DNA from: Hugenholtzia roseola DSM 9546
GTDB taxonomy: Bacteria; Bacteroidota; Bacteroidia; Cytophagales; Bernardetiaceae
Direction of reading: 5' to 3'
DNA: 64,000 nucleotides
NCBI RefSeq assembly: GCF_000422585.1
Contig: NZ_AUGI01000037.1
Location: forward strand, 1-64,000
In this document: positions 15,581-23,110 of the stretch, in pieces
Numbering within the stretch: position 1 is the first letter of the stretch
Layout: each line of letters begins with the position of its first letter
Notes under the pieces: generated by a model
The model's database searches: none
Seen by the model: only the letters and a program-made list of their open reading frames with translations
Told to the model about the DNA's origin: nothing
Position numbers and translations under genes: made by a program

Positions 15581-16006
15581 TTGAAGCCAAACACTCGAAA
15601 ACTACTGCGCTTGCTTCTGTTCGGATTTTTGTCTAATCCGCTCTTTTATTCCTGCCAATTTGTAACTTCGCTTTTTAGTCCTACCCAAGAAAACACCCAA
15701 ACGGGAACGGTTATCAAGACAGAAAAAGGAATTGCGTCCTATTATGCTGATAAATACGAGGGCAAACCCACTGCCAGCGGCGAACCCTATCGCAAAAATC
15801 AACTAACGGGAGCGCATCGAACCTTGCCTTTTGGTACAAAAGTGCGCGTTACGAATCTCAAAAATCAGAAAGCAGTGGTAGTGCGCATCAACGACCGAGG
15901 ACCCTTTGTGAAAGGGCGCATCATAGACGTTTCGCGTCAGGCAGCCGAGCAGTTGGATTTTATTCGGGCAGGGCTTGTGGAAGTAAAAATAGAAGTTTTG
16001 AAGTGA
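15581..16006 (+). CDS. rlpA: RlpA-type septal ring lipoprotein (double-psi beta-barrel)
   Basis: The 141-residue product is a short RlpA. It has a lipoprotein signal ending LFYSC and a linker, then the double-psi beta-barrel from GIASYYADKYEGKPTASGE to the C-terminus, with the conserved NDRGPF and the VSRQAAEQL helix. RlpA proteins bind or cleave peptidoglycan denuded of stem peptides at division sites. No SPOR domain is attached, unlike in many proteobacterial members. There is no ATG in frame: the frame opens back to a TTG at 15473 inside the MITE-like element. I prefer the TTG at 15581 because it leads straight into the signal peptide. The start remains uncertain. GmhA follows 41 bp later. 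Confidence 0.75.
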   Translation: MKPNTRKLLRLLLFGFLSNPLFYSCQFVTSLFSPTQENTQTGTVIKTEKGIASYYADKYEGKPTASGEPYRKNQLTGAHRTLPFGTKVRVTNLKNQKAVVVRINDRGPFVKGRIIDVSRQAAEQLDFIRAGLVEVKIEVLK

Positions 16007-16047
16007 TTGTATAAAAAGTAGGGTTTCAAAGAAAAAATCAAAATCAG

Positions 16048-16638
16048 ATGTCCCAGATTTCTTCTCAAATACAAATTGCCGCGCTGATTCAGTCCAGCAT
16101 TGATGCCAAAAAGAGCCTGCTCGAAGGTTCGTATTTGGCACAAATCGAGCGCGTCGTGGGGCTTTGGGTAGCGGCTTACCAAAAAGACCACAAAATTTTA
16201 TTCTGTGGCAATGGCGGTTCGGCAGCCGATGCCCAGCATATTGCCGCCGAACTTTCGGGCAGGTTTTATACCGACCGTCCGCCCCTTTATGCCGAAGCCC
16301 TGCACGTGAATACTTCCTACCTAACGGCAGTGGGCAACGATTATGGCTACGATTTTATCTTCGAGCGCATGACGGAAGCGGCAGGCAGAAAAGGCGATAT
16401 TTTGGTAGCCCTTTCTACTTCGGGCAATTCGCCCAACGTGTTGAAGGCGGTAGAGAAGGCAAATCAAATCGGCATGACGACAATCGGCATGACGGGCAGC
16501 AAGGGCGGCAAGCTCAAAATGCTCTGTCAGGAGTGCTTTTGTGTTCCTTCCGACGATACGCCACGCATACAGGAGATGCACCTCTTGATAGGGCATATCC
16601 TTTGCCAGTTGGTAGAAAACGCGCTTTTTGGAAAATAA
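16048..16638 (+). CDS. gmhA: Sedoheptulose-7-phosphate isomerase
   Basis: This 196-residue SIS-domain enzyme should convert sedoheptulose 7-phosphate to D-glycero-D-manno-heptose 7-phosphate, the first step towards ADP-heptose for lipopolysaccharide or glycoprotein sugars. The sugar-phosphate loop CGNGGSAADAQH is at 53-64, STSGNSPN at about 122-129, and the C-terminal metal and active-site helix contains QEMHLLIGH. The zinc ligands expected from the E. coli enzyme (His, Glu, Gln, His) have counterparts at His64, Glu68, Gln170 or nearby, and the late His. The length is normal. Other heptose genes (hldE, gmhB) are not in the window. Confidence 0.92.
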   Translation: MSQISSQIQIAALIQSSIDAKKSLLEGSYLAQIERVVGLWVAAYQKDHKILFCGNGGSAADAQHIAAELSGRFYTDRPPLYAEALHVNTSYLTAVGNDYGYDFIFERMTEAAGRKGDILVALSTSGNSPNVLKAVEKANQIGMTTIGMTGSKGGKLKMLCQECFCVPSDDTPRIQEMHLLIGHILCQLVENALFGK

Positions 16639-16759
16639 CCGCGCTGTTTTTTGTTTTTTTAAGTCAAAATCCAAACAAACCTGTGAATAAACTTTGGCGA
16701 AGTATAAAAATTTGCCTAAGTTTGGAAAAAATCATTTTTTTACCCAACCCCCTATCTCT

Positions 16760-17704
16760 GTGAATATCTCGAAAGAATTAAAAGTAGGTATCCTTTCTGC
16801 CGCCGCTTTGGTGATGTTGTATTTGGGCTTTAATTTCCTCAAAGGCAGCGATTTCTTTTCAAGTGATGCCACTTACTACGTTGTGTATCAAGACATTGAC
16901 GGACTTACGGTTTCGAATCAGGTGCTTATCAATGGTTATGCCGTTGGGCGTGTCAATAAAGTTACGCTCCTGCCCAGCACCAAAAATCATCTGTTGGTAG
17001 AATTGCATATTCGCAAAGACATTCCGATTGGAAAAGGGACGAAGGCAATTTTGGCAGATGGCGGGCTTTTAGGGGGCAAAATGATTGAATTAGAACTGAT
17101 TTCGAGAGAGCCTTTTTTAGAAAATAACGATACACTGCTTTCCGAAACCAAAGAAGGGCTGCCCAGTATGATGGCAAAAAAAGCGCAACCGTTAATAGAG
17201 AGCGTAGATTCTACACTTTACTTGGTTAATAAACTATTGAAGGAATTAGAAGGTATCGGCACAGATTCAAAGCTCATGGTGCAGAACATCAACGGCACAG
17301 TGGGCAATTTTAACGGCGTTCTGACCGAAAATCGCCAAAATTTGAAGCAACTTTCGCAAAACTTAAACGAACTTTCGCTATCTTTAAAACAAACTTCAAA
17401 AGGCATAGAACCTTTGGTCGGCAAATTCAATAACCTTGCTGATTCGCTCAACGCCGTAGAGTTTAAAGCCCTCAACGACAAGACCCAAAATCTGCTCGCC
17501 GAACTTGAAAAAACTACAAAGGCTATCAATAAAGCCGAAGGCTCGATGGGCTTGCTCATTCACAACGATTCACTTTATCGCAACCTAAACGCGACGATGG
17601 AAGATTTGGATAGCTTGTTTATAGATTTGAAACAAAATCCGAAACGCTATGTTCATTTTTCGCTTTTTGGTAGAAAAGATAAATCCGACAAAAACAAGAA
17701 GTAA
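16760..17704 (+). CDS. MlaD/MCE-domain lipid transport protein
   Basis: The 314-residue protein has one N-terminal membrane anchor (about 8-27) and an MCE domain (about 38-115: YYVVYQDIDGLTVSNQVLINGYAVGRV ... LADGGLLGGKMIEL). A long helical tail (about 150-290) is rich in Asn, Leu and Lys. That is the layout of Mla-type phospholipid transport subunits, which form a periplasmic hexamer on an MlaEF transporter. No MlaE or MlaF gene is adjacent. The frame is open back to a TTG at 16694, but the GTG at 16760 gives the typical start NISKELKVGI just before the anchor and was chosen. It follows gmhA by 121 bp. Confidence 0.8.
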   Translation: MNISKELKVGILSAAALVMLYLGFNFLKGSDFFSSDATYYVVYQDIDGLTVSNQVLINGYAVGRVNKVTLLPSTKNHLLVELHIRKDIPIGKGTKAILADGGLLGGKMIELELISREPFLENNDTLLSETKEGLPSMMAKKAQPLIESVDSTLYLVNKLLKELEGIGTDSKLMVQNINGTVGNFNGVLTENRQNLKQLSQNLNELSLSLKQTSKGIEPLVGKFNNLADSLNAVEFKALNDKTQNLLAELEKTTKAINKAEGSMGLLIHNDSLYRNLNATMEDLDSLFIDLKQNPKRYVHFSLFGRKDKSDKNKK

Positions 17705-17743
17705 CCATTTTGGGCGGCTTTTTTCACTTTTATTTCCTCTGCT

Positions 17744-18340
17744 ATGCTTACCTACAACGAATTAGCGACCCTTTTAGAAGATGCCCAATTAGAGGCAGAA
17801 CTTGAGGCTTTGAAGGCTGCGGCAAGTAAAGATTTGCCTCTTTTGCAGGATTTGGGGCAGCTCGAATTTGCCGTTTTGGTCTTGCTCACTCCTGCCGTCG
17901 GGATTGCTTTGGCGCAGGGCAATATTTCGCTTTTCGAGGAATTGAGCTTGCAGCGCAAAATTAAGCGGCTTTTACACAACCAAGTAGAGGAAATGTATAA
18001 GGTTTTGAAAAGTAGCCTGCCTTTTTTTGCACAATACCAAGACGATTATTACGGTTTTATCGGAAAACTAACTTTTAGCACTTTCCATAAAAATCCACTC
18101 TTTTTGGAAGGCTTGCAAAAGCAGGCACTTACCCATTCGCTTGCGCTCAATTTGCTCCACGCGCCTTGGATTTTGGTCAAATTGCTCTCTTTTCTTTTTT
18201 TGGAAGAAGATGAGCAGCTCTCTGCACCGCCCACTTTTTCGGCGGCAGAATTTGAAAAAATTATAGAAATTGGTCGTAAAACGGGTATTTCCAAATTGCC
18301 CCTTTTCGAGCAGTTTTGTCAGCAGATTACGGTAAAATAG
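17744..18340 (+). CDS. Unknown helical protein upstream of NAD kinase
   Basis: I do not recognise this 198-residue protein. It starts at an ATG, is rich in Leu, Glu and Lys, and appears largely alpha-helical, with amphipathic segments (about 1-75, 80-140 and 160-198). A moderately hydrophobic stretch (about 41-60, FAVLVLLTPAVGIALAQG) is interrupted by polar residues and might be a single membrane span or a buried helix. No cysteine or catalytic motif stands out. It lies 39 bp after the MCE gene and ends 53 bp before the NAD kinase ATG, so it is probably part of the same transcript. Composition and spacing support a real gene. Confidence 0.6.
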   Translation: MLTYNELATLLEDAQLEAELEALKAAASKDLPLLQDLGQLEFAVLVLLTPAVGIALAQGNISLFEELSLQRKIKRLLHNQVEEMYKVLKSSLPFFAQYQDDYYGFIGKLTFSTFHKNPLFLEGLQKQALTHSLALNLLHAPWILVKLLSFLFLEEDEQLSAPPTFSAAEFEKIIEIGRKTGISKLPLFEQFCQQITVK

Positions 18341-18393
18341 GGCAATCCTACAAACTTAAAACTCAATATTTCCCAAGTCAAAAAATCAATTTC

Positions 18394-19287
18394 ATGAAGC
18401 GTGCTGCCATTCATAGCCGTTCTTTCGAGGAGCATAAATTGCCCTTTATCCAACAAGTTTTTTTCGAGTTGGAAAAAAGAGGGATTCCTGTTATCGTGTC
18501 GCATTATTTTGAAGAATATTTAGACCAAATCCATTACTATCCCCAATACGAGGACATTTTCGATTCGCCCGACGATTTAAAAGAAGGCGATGTCGTTTTT
18601 AGCATAGGCGGCGATGGCACACTCTTGGAAGCCATTACGCTCATTCAGGAGAAAGAAACGCCGATTTTGGGTATCAATATGGGGCGTTTGGGCTTTTTGG
18701 CAACTACGGCGCGTGAAAAGATTACCGAAGCGATAGAAACCGTCATTTCTGGAAATTATCAAATAGATTCGCGCTCTTTGCTTCACTTTGAAGCCGACGA
18801 AGATATTTTTGAGGGGCAAAATTTAGCCATGAACGAACTTGCTATTCTCAAACGCGACAGTGCTTCTATGATTATTGTGCATACCTACATCGATGGCGAA
18901 TACCTCAACTCTTATTGGGCTGATGGGCTGATTGTTTCTACGCCTACGGGTTCGACGGGCTATTCGCTTAGTGTAGGCGGTCCTATTGTGTTGCCACAGT
19001 CTAATAATTTTATCATTGCGCCTGTGAGTCCGCACAATTTAAACGTGCGTCCGCTCATTGTACCTGATACCAGCGTGATTTCTTTTGAGATTGAGGGCAG
19101 AAGCAAAAACTTTTTGGTGTCCTTAGATTCGCGCTCGCGAAAAGTGGAGGCAAATACACAAATGGCAATTCGCAAGTGCCACTATGAAGCCAAACTAATT
19201 CAATTAGGCGACAATAATTTTCTCAAAACGCTGCGCTCGAAATTGAATTGGGGCATGGATATTCGCAATATTCAGACCCGCTATTGA
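18394..19287 (+). CDS. nadK: NAD kinase
   Basis: This 297-residue enzyme phosphorylates NAD to NADP using ATP, the only route to NADP in most bacteria. The catalytic motif GGDGT is at 72-76. The second conserved block (MNELAIL, then the DGLIVSTPTGSTGYSLSVGG region) binds NAD, and the C-terminal beta domain continues to about 285. Length and motif order are typical. The frame is open back to 18316, but those residues overlap the preceding gene and are not conserved in character, so the ATG at 18394 was chosen. A partial MITE-like element follows the stop. Confidence 0.93.
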   Translation: MKRAAIHSRSFEEHKLPFIQQVFFELEKRGIPVIVSHYFEEYLDQIHYYPQYEDIFDSPDDLKEGDVVFSIGGDGTLLEAITLIQEKETPILGINMGRLGFLATTAREKITEAIETVISGNYQIDSRSLLHFEADEDIFEGQNLAMNELAILKRDSASMIIVHTYIDGEYLNSYWADGLIVSTPTGSTGYSLSVGGPIVLPQSNNFIIAPVSPHNLNVRPLIVPDTSVISFEIEGRSKNFLVSLDSRSRKVEANTQMAIRKCHYEAKLIQLGDNNFLKTLRSKLNWGMDIRNIQTRY

Positions 19288-19350
19288 TAAAAATGATAAA
19301 AGGGTGTTGTTGCAACGATAAAGTTTTAAATGCACCTCATTTCTATACGG

Positions 19351-19423
19351 CAGTGGTGTTAAATTCTAAAAAATAGGTGCAAATAATGTAGGGACAGGGG
19401 GCAATGCCTTGTCCTTTGTGAGA
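19351..19423 (-). repeat. MITE-like element, copy C (partial, right end only)
   Basis: CAGTGGTGTTAAATTCTA followed by AAAAA (19351-19374) is the right terminal repeat of copy A in inverse orientation. After TAGGTGCAAATAATG a P3 palindrome follows (TAGGGACAGGGGGCAATG to CCTTGTCC, 19389-19414). Similarity to copy A persists through GTGAGA (19418-19423) and is then lost, so the other half is deleted or was never present. Confidence 0.65.
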
Positions 19424-19477
19424 GGCTTCTATTCGGCAGGCAAATCGAAAAAATCGAAAAAAATCAAGAAAATAGAA

Positions 19478-19514
19478 AAAACCTAAGCAAACTATGCAGG
19501 GCTGCTTAGGTTTT
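19478..19514 (-). terminator. Terminator of accD
   Basis: AAAACCTAAGCA (19478-19489) pairs perfectly with TGCTTAGGTTTT (19503-19514) around a 13-base loop. On the minus strand the stem is followed by further T and then TCTATTTTC, which suits a terminator about 105 bases after the accD stop. Confidence 0.75.
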
Positions 19515-19576
19515 GAGGCGTGTTTAAATACTTTTTGAAAGCCTTTTAAAACTTTTAGAAAAGAGAACGAGGGCGG

Positions 19577-19631
19577 CTTAGGACTGATGGTTAGGGTCTG
19601 CTGCTTAGGGTCTGATTCTTAGGGTCTGATA
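19577..19631. repeat. Degenerate 14-15 bp tandem repeat over the accD stop codon
   Basis: CTTAGGGTCTGAT occurs at 19603-19615 and again at 19618-19630. A related GTTAGGGTCTGCT lies at 19590-19602 and a looser copy, CTTAGGACTGAT, at 19577-19588. The last perfect unit encodes the final residues and TAA stop of accD. The others lie downstream and repeat the same end, so each copy carries an equivalent stop. Confidence 0.6.
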
Positions 19632-20458
19632 GTTTTGAGCAACAGAGCCAATTTTTGTTTCAGTTCGCGCCTATCTACAATAAAATCTAAAAAGCCATGT
19701 TCTAAGACAAATTCCGCCGTTTGAAAGCCTTTGGGCAAATCTTTGCCGATAGTTTCGCGAATCACGCGCGGACCTGCAAAGCCGATAAGGGCTTCGGGTT
19801 CGGCAATGTTGAAGTCGCCCAACATGGCGTAGGAAGCCGTAACGCCTCCTGTTGTAGGATTGGTTAGGAGCGAGATATAGGGCAATTTGGCATCAGAAAG
19901 AAGGGCTAATTTGGCAGAGGTCTTTGCCATTTGCATAAGGGAGTAGCCTGCTTCCATCATGCGTGCGCCGCCCGATTGTGAGATGATAAGGAGCGGCATT
20001 TTATTTTCCAAACAAAAATCTATCGCCAAGCTAATTTTTTCGCCTACTACTGACCCCATCGAGCCACCGATAAACTTAAAATTCATACAACAGACCACTA
20101 AATCCTGCCCTTCTATCTTGCCATAAGCCGAAGAAAGGGCATCATTGAAGCCTGTACTTTTTTTGGCACTTTGCAGACGCGCGGTATAGGGTTTGGTGTC
20201 GTAAAATTGCAGTGGGTCGAGGGCGCAAAGGTCGGCGTTGAGTTCGGTGTAGGTATTGTCGTCAAAAAGTATAGAAAAATATTCTTTCGAGCCAATGGCA
20301 ACGTGATAGCCGTCGTCGGGGCAGACCCAAGCGTTTTGCGCCAATTCCTTTTTGAGGATAATCTTGCCGCTGGGCGTTTTGAACCACATATCGGGCGAAT
20401 CGCGCTTTTCTGTGGTTGGGGTCGTGATGTTTTTATCTTTTCTTTGAAACCAAGCCAT
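19619..20458 (-). CDS. accD: Acetyl-CoA carboxylase carboxyltransferase subunit beta
   Basis: The 279-residue protein is the beta subunit of the carboxyltransferase that makes malonyl-CoA for fatty-acid synthesis; AccA, its partner, is not in the window. The crotonase-like core (about 70-279) has [20 protein letters not shown] and [17 protein letters not shown], as expected. The N-terminal zinc ribbon of E. coli AccD needs four cysteines. Here only Cys46 remains: the first pair falls in KTPSG (27-31) and the last is Asp49. I believe other Bacteroidota AccD proteins also lack it, so this is probably lineage-specific and not damage. A small tandem repeat overlaps its stop codon. Confidence 0.93.
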   Translation of the reverse strand: MAWFQRKDKNITTPTTEKRDSPDMWFKTPSGKIILKKELAQNAWVCPDDGYHVAIGSKEYFSILFDDNTYTELNADLCALDPLQFYDTKPYTARLQSAKKSTGFNDALSSAYGKIEGQDLVVCCMNFKFIGGSMGSVVGEKISLAIDFCLENKMPLLIISQSGGARMMEAGYSLMQMAKTSAKLALLSDAKLPYISLLTNPTTGGVTASYAMLGDFNIAEPEALIGFAGPRVIRETIGKDLPKGFQTAEFVLEHGFLDFIVDRRELKQKLALLLKTIRP

Positions 20459-20513
20459 ATTGTTACTGAGTTTTCACAGTCCTACAAAGTCCAAAGAGGT
20501 TGTTTTTTCCAAA

Positions 20514-20541
20514 CCCTAAGCGTTTTTGAAGACGCTTAGGG
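20514..20541 (-). terminator. Hairpin terminator after the aldolase gene
   Basis: CCCTAAGCGT (20514-20523) pairs with ACGCTTAGGG (20532-20541) around an eight-base loop. It lies between the aldolase stop (20570) and the accD start. A stronger T run (CTTTTTT) follows on the plus strand; on the minus strand the tail is only TTTGG, so efficiency for the aldolase transcript is uncertain and accD may be partly read through. Confidence 0.55.
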
Positions 20542-20569
20542 CTTTTTTGCAGGGCTGATATTTTGGAAA

Positions 20570-21646
20570 TTAAGCTATCGTAATTTCAGGATTTAGATAC
20601 ACGTCTTGAATGGCGTTGAGCAGCTCGATGCCGTCTGCTAAGGGCTTTTGGAAGGCTTTTCTACCTGAAATCAAGCCCATGCCACCTGCGCGTTTGTTGA
20701 TAACGGCAGTCTTGACGGCTTCTGCCAAATCTGACGCGCCCGACGAAGCACCACCAGAATTGATAAGTCCGATTCTGCCCATGTACGAATTGGCTACTTG
20801 GTAGCGACATAGGTCGATGGGGTTTTCGGAGGTAAGTTCTGAATAGACCTTTTTGTGGGTCTTGCCAAAATTGAGGGCATTGTAGCCGCCATTATTTTCG
20901 GGGAGCTTTTGCTTGACGATGTCGGCTTGAATGGTAGAGCCTATGTGGTTTGCCTGCCCTGTTAGGTCTGCCGCCACGTGATAATCTACGCCATCTTTTT
21001 TAAAGGCGTTGTTGCGTGTATAGCACCAAAGAATGGTTGCCATGCCCAGCTCATGCGCACGCTCGAAGGCGGCAGCCACTTCTTGTATTTGTCGGGTAGC
21101 CTCGTCTGAACCAAAATAAATTGTTGCGCCTACGGCTACTGCGCCCAAGTTCCATGCATCTTCAACAGAGCCAAACATGACTTGGTCGAATTTGTTGGGA
21201 TAGGTGAGCAGTTCGTTGTGGTTGATTTTTACGATAAAAGGAATCTTATGTGCATACTTGCGTGCGATGATGCCCAAATTGCCAAAAGTAGTGGCTACGG
21301 CGTTGCAACCGCCTTCGATGGCTAATCTGACGATATTTTCGGGGTCGAAATAGTCTGGATTGGGCGCAAAAGACGCGCCTGCGGAATGTTCTAAGCCTTG
21401 GTCTACGGGTAGGATAGAAACATAGCCTGTGCCTGCCAAACGCCCTGTGTTATAGATTTGTGCCAAACTCCTCAAAACCTGTGGGTTGCGGTTCGAAACC
21501 CCAAATACTTGGTCTATAAAGTTGGGATTGGGCAAATGCAAACGCTCTTTGGAGATGGTAGTAGAAACGTGTTGGAGCAAAAGTTCTGCTTCGCTGCCGA
21601 GCCATTCGGCTACCTTACTGGTGCTAATTTGATGGGTATGTGCCAT
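20570..21646 (-). CDS. fbaB: Class I fructose-bisphosphate aldolase (DhnA/FbaB type)
   Basis: This 358-residue aldolase cleaves fructose 1,6-bisphosphate to dihydroxyacetone phosphate and glyceraldehyde 3-phosphate, using a Schiff-base lysine and no metal. The TIM-barrel blocks are visible: [14 protein letters not shown], the KINHNELL strand, and ADIVKQK, which carries the expected Schiff-base lysine. A phosphate-binding end contains NSGGASSG and a C-terminal GLISGRKAF. The layout follows the archaeal/FbaB-type class I family and not the class II zinc enzymes. The ATG at 21646 was preferred to an upstream TTG at 21655. A TATCTTTG promoter lies about 90 bp upstream. Confidence 0.9.
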   Translation of the reverse strand: MAHTHQISTSKVAEWLGSEAELLLQHVSTTISKERLHLPNPNFIDQVFGVSNRNPQVLRSLAQIYNTGRLAGTGYVSILPVDQGLEHSAGASFAPNPDYFDPENIVRLAIEGGCNAVATTFGNLGIIARKYAHKIPFIVKINHNELLTYPNKFDQVMFGSVEDAWNLGAVAVGATIYFGSDEATRQIQEVAAAFERAHELGMATILWCYTRNNAFKKDGVDYHVAADLTGQANHIGSTIQADIVKQKLPENNGGYNALNFGKTHKKVYSELTSENPIDLCRYQVANSYMGRIGLINSGGASSGASDLAEAVKTAVINKRAGGMGLISGRKAFQKPLADGIELLNAIQDVYLNPEITIA

Positions 21647-21737
21647 ATTTTGCAAGAAGTATGCGATAAGATGGGTGAGAAATGAACGGCTTTACTACAA
21701 AGTCTTAAAAATAAGACCTTGTGCCTTCAAAACGCTG

Positions 21738-21745
21738 CAAAGATA
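21738..21745 (-). promoter_or_regulatory. -7 box upstream of the aldolase gene
   Basis: On the minus strand TATCTTTG (21745-21738) is a perfect TAnnTTTG box. No good TTTG -33 element sits at the right spacing, so the assignment rests on the -7 box alone. The predicted start is near 21732, giving a leader of about 85 bases. Confidence 0.45.
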
Positions 21746-21817
21746 ACCATTTTTTAAAAAAAGCATAACCAGCGGTGAGGCAAATCCTGAAATGCGCCTA
21801 TCTCAAAGCCTCGTTAT

Positions 21818-21842
21818 GTGCGAAGTTGGAGCTTCGCGCTAC
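21818..21842. repeat. Family P1 palindromic repeat, copy 2
   Basis: GTGCGAAGTT and AGCTTCGCGC flank a GG loop, followed by TAC. It differs from copy 1 at two positions of the left arm, weakening the stem by G-T pairs. It lies in the 479-bp repeat-rich gap between the aldolase and greA. Confidence 0.8.
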
Positions 21843-21851
21843 AATTAGAAA

Positions 21852-21887
21852 AACCGTCGGCGAGGGCTAACAGCCTCGCCGACGGTT
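21852..21887. repeat. Family P2 palindrome, compact copy
   Basis: AACCGTCGGCGAGG (21852-21865) and CCTCGCCGACGGTT (21874-21887) are perfect inverse copies around an eight-base centre. It is the simplest form of the P2 repeat also seen at 6684-6782 and 7974-8118. A solitary right half recurs at 21933-21946, so this gap carries one full and one half copy. Confidence 0.85.
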
Positions 21888-21905
21888 GCATTGCCAAGTA
21901 GCTAC

Positions 21906-21930
21906 GCGCGAAGCTGGAGCTTCGTGCTAC
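21906..21930. repeat. Family P1 palindromic repeat, copy 3
   Basis: GCGCGAAGCT and AGCTTCGTGC surround the GG loop, with TAC after. The preceding bases AAGTAGCTAC are shared with copy 4, so the repeated unit extends beyond the stem. The right arm runs directly into a P2 half copy (CCTCGCCGACGGTT). Confidence 0.8.
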
Positions 21931-21947
21931 AGCCTCGCCGACGGTTG

Positions 21948-22084
21948 TAGGGACAAGGTATTGCCTTGTCCGCAGTGCGATTGAAATAAAAGAGGATTTT
22001 TAGACCCAGAATAGGATTTTTACCAAATTTTATTTTGTTTCTAATTTGACAAATCAAGATTTTTTTCAGAGCTTAACATTATTA
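21948..22084 (-). repeat. MITE-like element, copy B (left three quarters, inverse orientation)
   Basis: The block starts with a P3 palindrome (TAGGGACAAGGTATTG to CCTTGTCC, 21948-21971), directly joined to a P2 half at 21946. Reading the minus strand from 22084, it aligns with copy A almost end to end: AATAATGTTAAGCTCTG, a TTTGTCAAATT block, AAAATAAAATTTGG, TTTTATTTCAATCGCACTGC and the P3 palindrome. The right terminal repeat of copy A is missing. The junction with P2 suggests recombination or insertion between repeat families. Confidence 0.7.
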
Positions 22085-22093
22085 AGTAGCTAC

Positions 22094-22118
22094 GCGCGAA
22101 GCTGGAACTTCGCGCTAC
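22094..22118. repeat. Family P1 palindromic repeat, copy 4
   Basis: GCGCGAAGCT and AACTTCGCGC surround a GG loop, followed by TAC; one mismatch in the right arm. It ends 8 bases before the greA stop codon complement at 22126, so it sits where a greA terminator would be expected. It is preceded by AAGTAGCTAC as in copy 3. Confidence 0.8.
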
Positions 22119-22125
22119 TTTACGA

Positions 22126-22599
22126 TTAGCGGCTAATGTCCAAGACCTCGAAGTAGAGTTTGCCTTTGGGAGCTTCAATTTCGGCTACTTCGCCGATTTT
22201 TTTACCCAATAATCCTTTTCCGAAAGGCGATAAAACCGAAATTTTATTCTGTTTCAAATCCGCTTCTTCCTCTGCTACCAAAATATATTCCATCTCCATC
22301 TTTTTATTGACGGTATTGCGAATCCTGACCTTTGAAAGAATAGAAACGCGCGAAGTATCAATCTGCGACTCATCTAAGATGCGTGCATTGCTTAAAATAT
22401 GCTCTAATTTTGAAATTTTAAGTTCCAACATGCCCTGTGCATCTTTGGCAGCGTCGTACTCGGCGTTTTCTTTCAAGTCGCCTTTTTCGCGTGCCTCCGC
22501 AATTTGTGACGCAATTTCGATGCGCCCTTTGGTTTTGAGTGTATGCAATTCTTGTTTGAGTTCTTCGAATTTTTCGGGAGTGAAATAAGATACAGACAT
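22126..22599 (-). CDS. greA: Transcription elongation factor GreA
   Basis: This 157-residue factor reaches into the secondary channel of RNA polymerase and stimulates cleavage of backtracked RNA. The N-terminal coiled coil (about 8-75) carries the tip acidic block AREKGDLKENAEYDAAKD. The C-terminal FKBP-like domain (about 82-157) ends with SPFGKGLLGKKIGEVAEI, the standard GreA/GreB signature. Start and length are typical. The gene is isolated: a P1 palindrome follows the stop, and about 500 bp without a credible gene lies upstream. Confidence 0.95.
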   Translation of the reverse strand: MSVSYFTPEKFEELKQELHTLKTKGRIEIASQIAEAREKGDLKENAEYDAAKDAQGMLELKISKLEHILSNARILDESQIDTSRVSILSKVRIRNTVNKKMEMEYILVAEEEADLKQNKISVLSPFGKGLLGKKIGEVAEIEAPKGKLYFEVLDISR

Positions 22600-23110
22600 A
22601 TTCTTATTTTTTTAGTGGTTTTTAATGATTTTGAGAAATAGCAAGAAAGCCTTTCTATCAGAAAGAAGTGCTTATCTAACTAATTTTTTTTTGATATAGA
22701 ATCTAACTACATAGATGCAAAAAAGACAAAAAAGAACACACCAAATGCGCCAAGGAGCAACTTTCAGATTTTGAAAACTTTAGACAAGGGCTAAAATTAA
22801 GGACTAAGATTAGGCAGGGACTAAAATTTCAAGAAGAAGAAAGATAAGGCGTTTGGTGTCAGCGGTTCGTATTCTGTAATAAAGCGAAAACGAGCGCGGA
22901 TTTTAAAGCATTTTTAAAATCGCGTTCGCCTTTGGTAGCTAAACTGCTAATAAAACGGAAAATAAGACGGTAAAGTTCGCACCAAAAAGCAAGAAGGAAA
23001 AAGAAAACGGGTGCGAAATTGTAAAACACAAAGGTACAACATTTTAGACAACCAGCCAAATGCAGCGGCATAAATTTAGAGGAAGTTTTCTACCCTCGCG
23101 CGGCATCGGG
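22600..23110. other. Long intergenic region, no gene recognised
   Basis: This 511-bp stretch separates greA from the next minus-strand gene. It has A-rich tracts near 22700-22760 and no convincing promoter box, hairpin terminator or repeat copy. A 70-residue minus-strand ORF (22859-23071) crosses it, but I see no family and the flanking spacing does not support it. A small RNA cannot be excluded from sequence alone. Confidence 0.4.

Noticed and set aside
19619-20458. accD pseudogene because zinc cysteines are missing
   Set aside because: The catalytic core and length are intact, and loss of the ribbon appears to be a lineage feature.
21690-22120. A tRNA or structural RNA in the repeat-rich gap
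   Set aside because: The stems are explained by P1, P2 and P3 palindromes; no cloverleaf or CCA end was found.
22859-23071. 70-residue minus-strand ORF between greA and the zinc hydrolase
   Set aside because: No recognisable domain, no promoter box and odd composition; probably chance in a non-coding gap.
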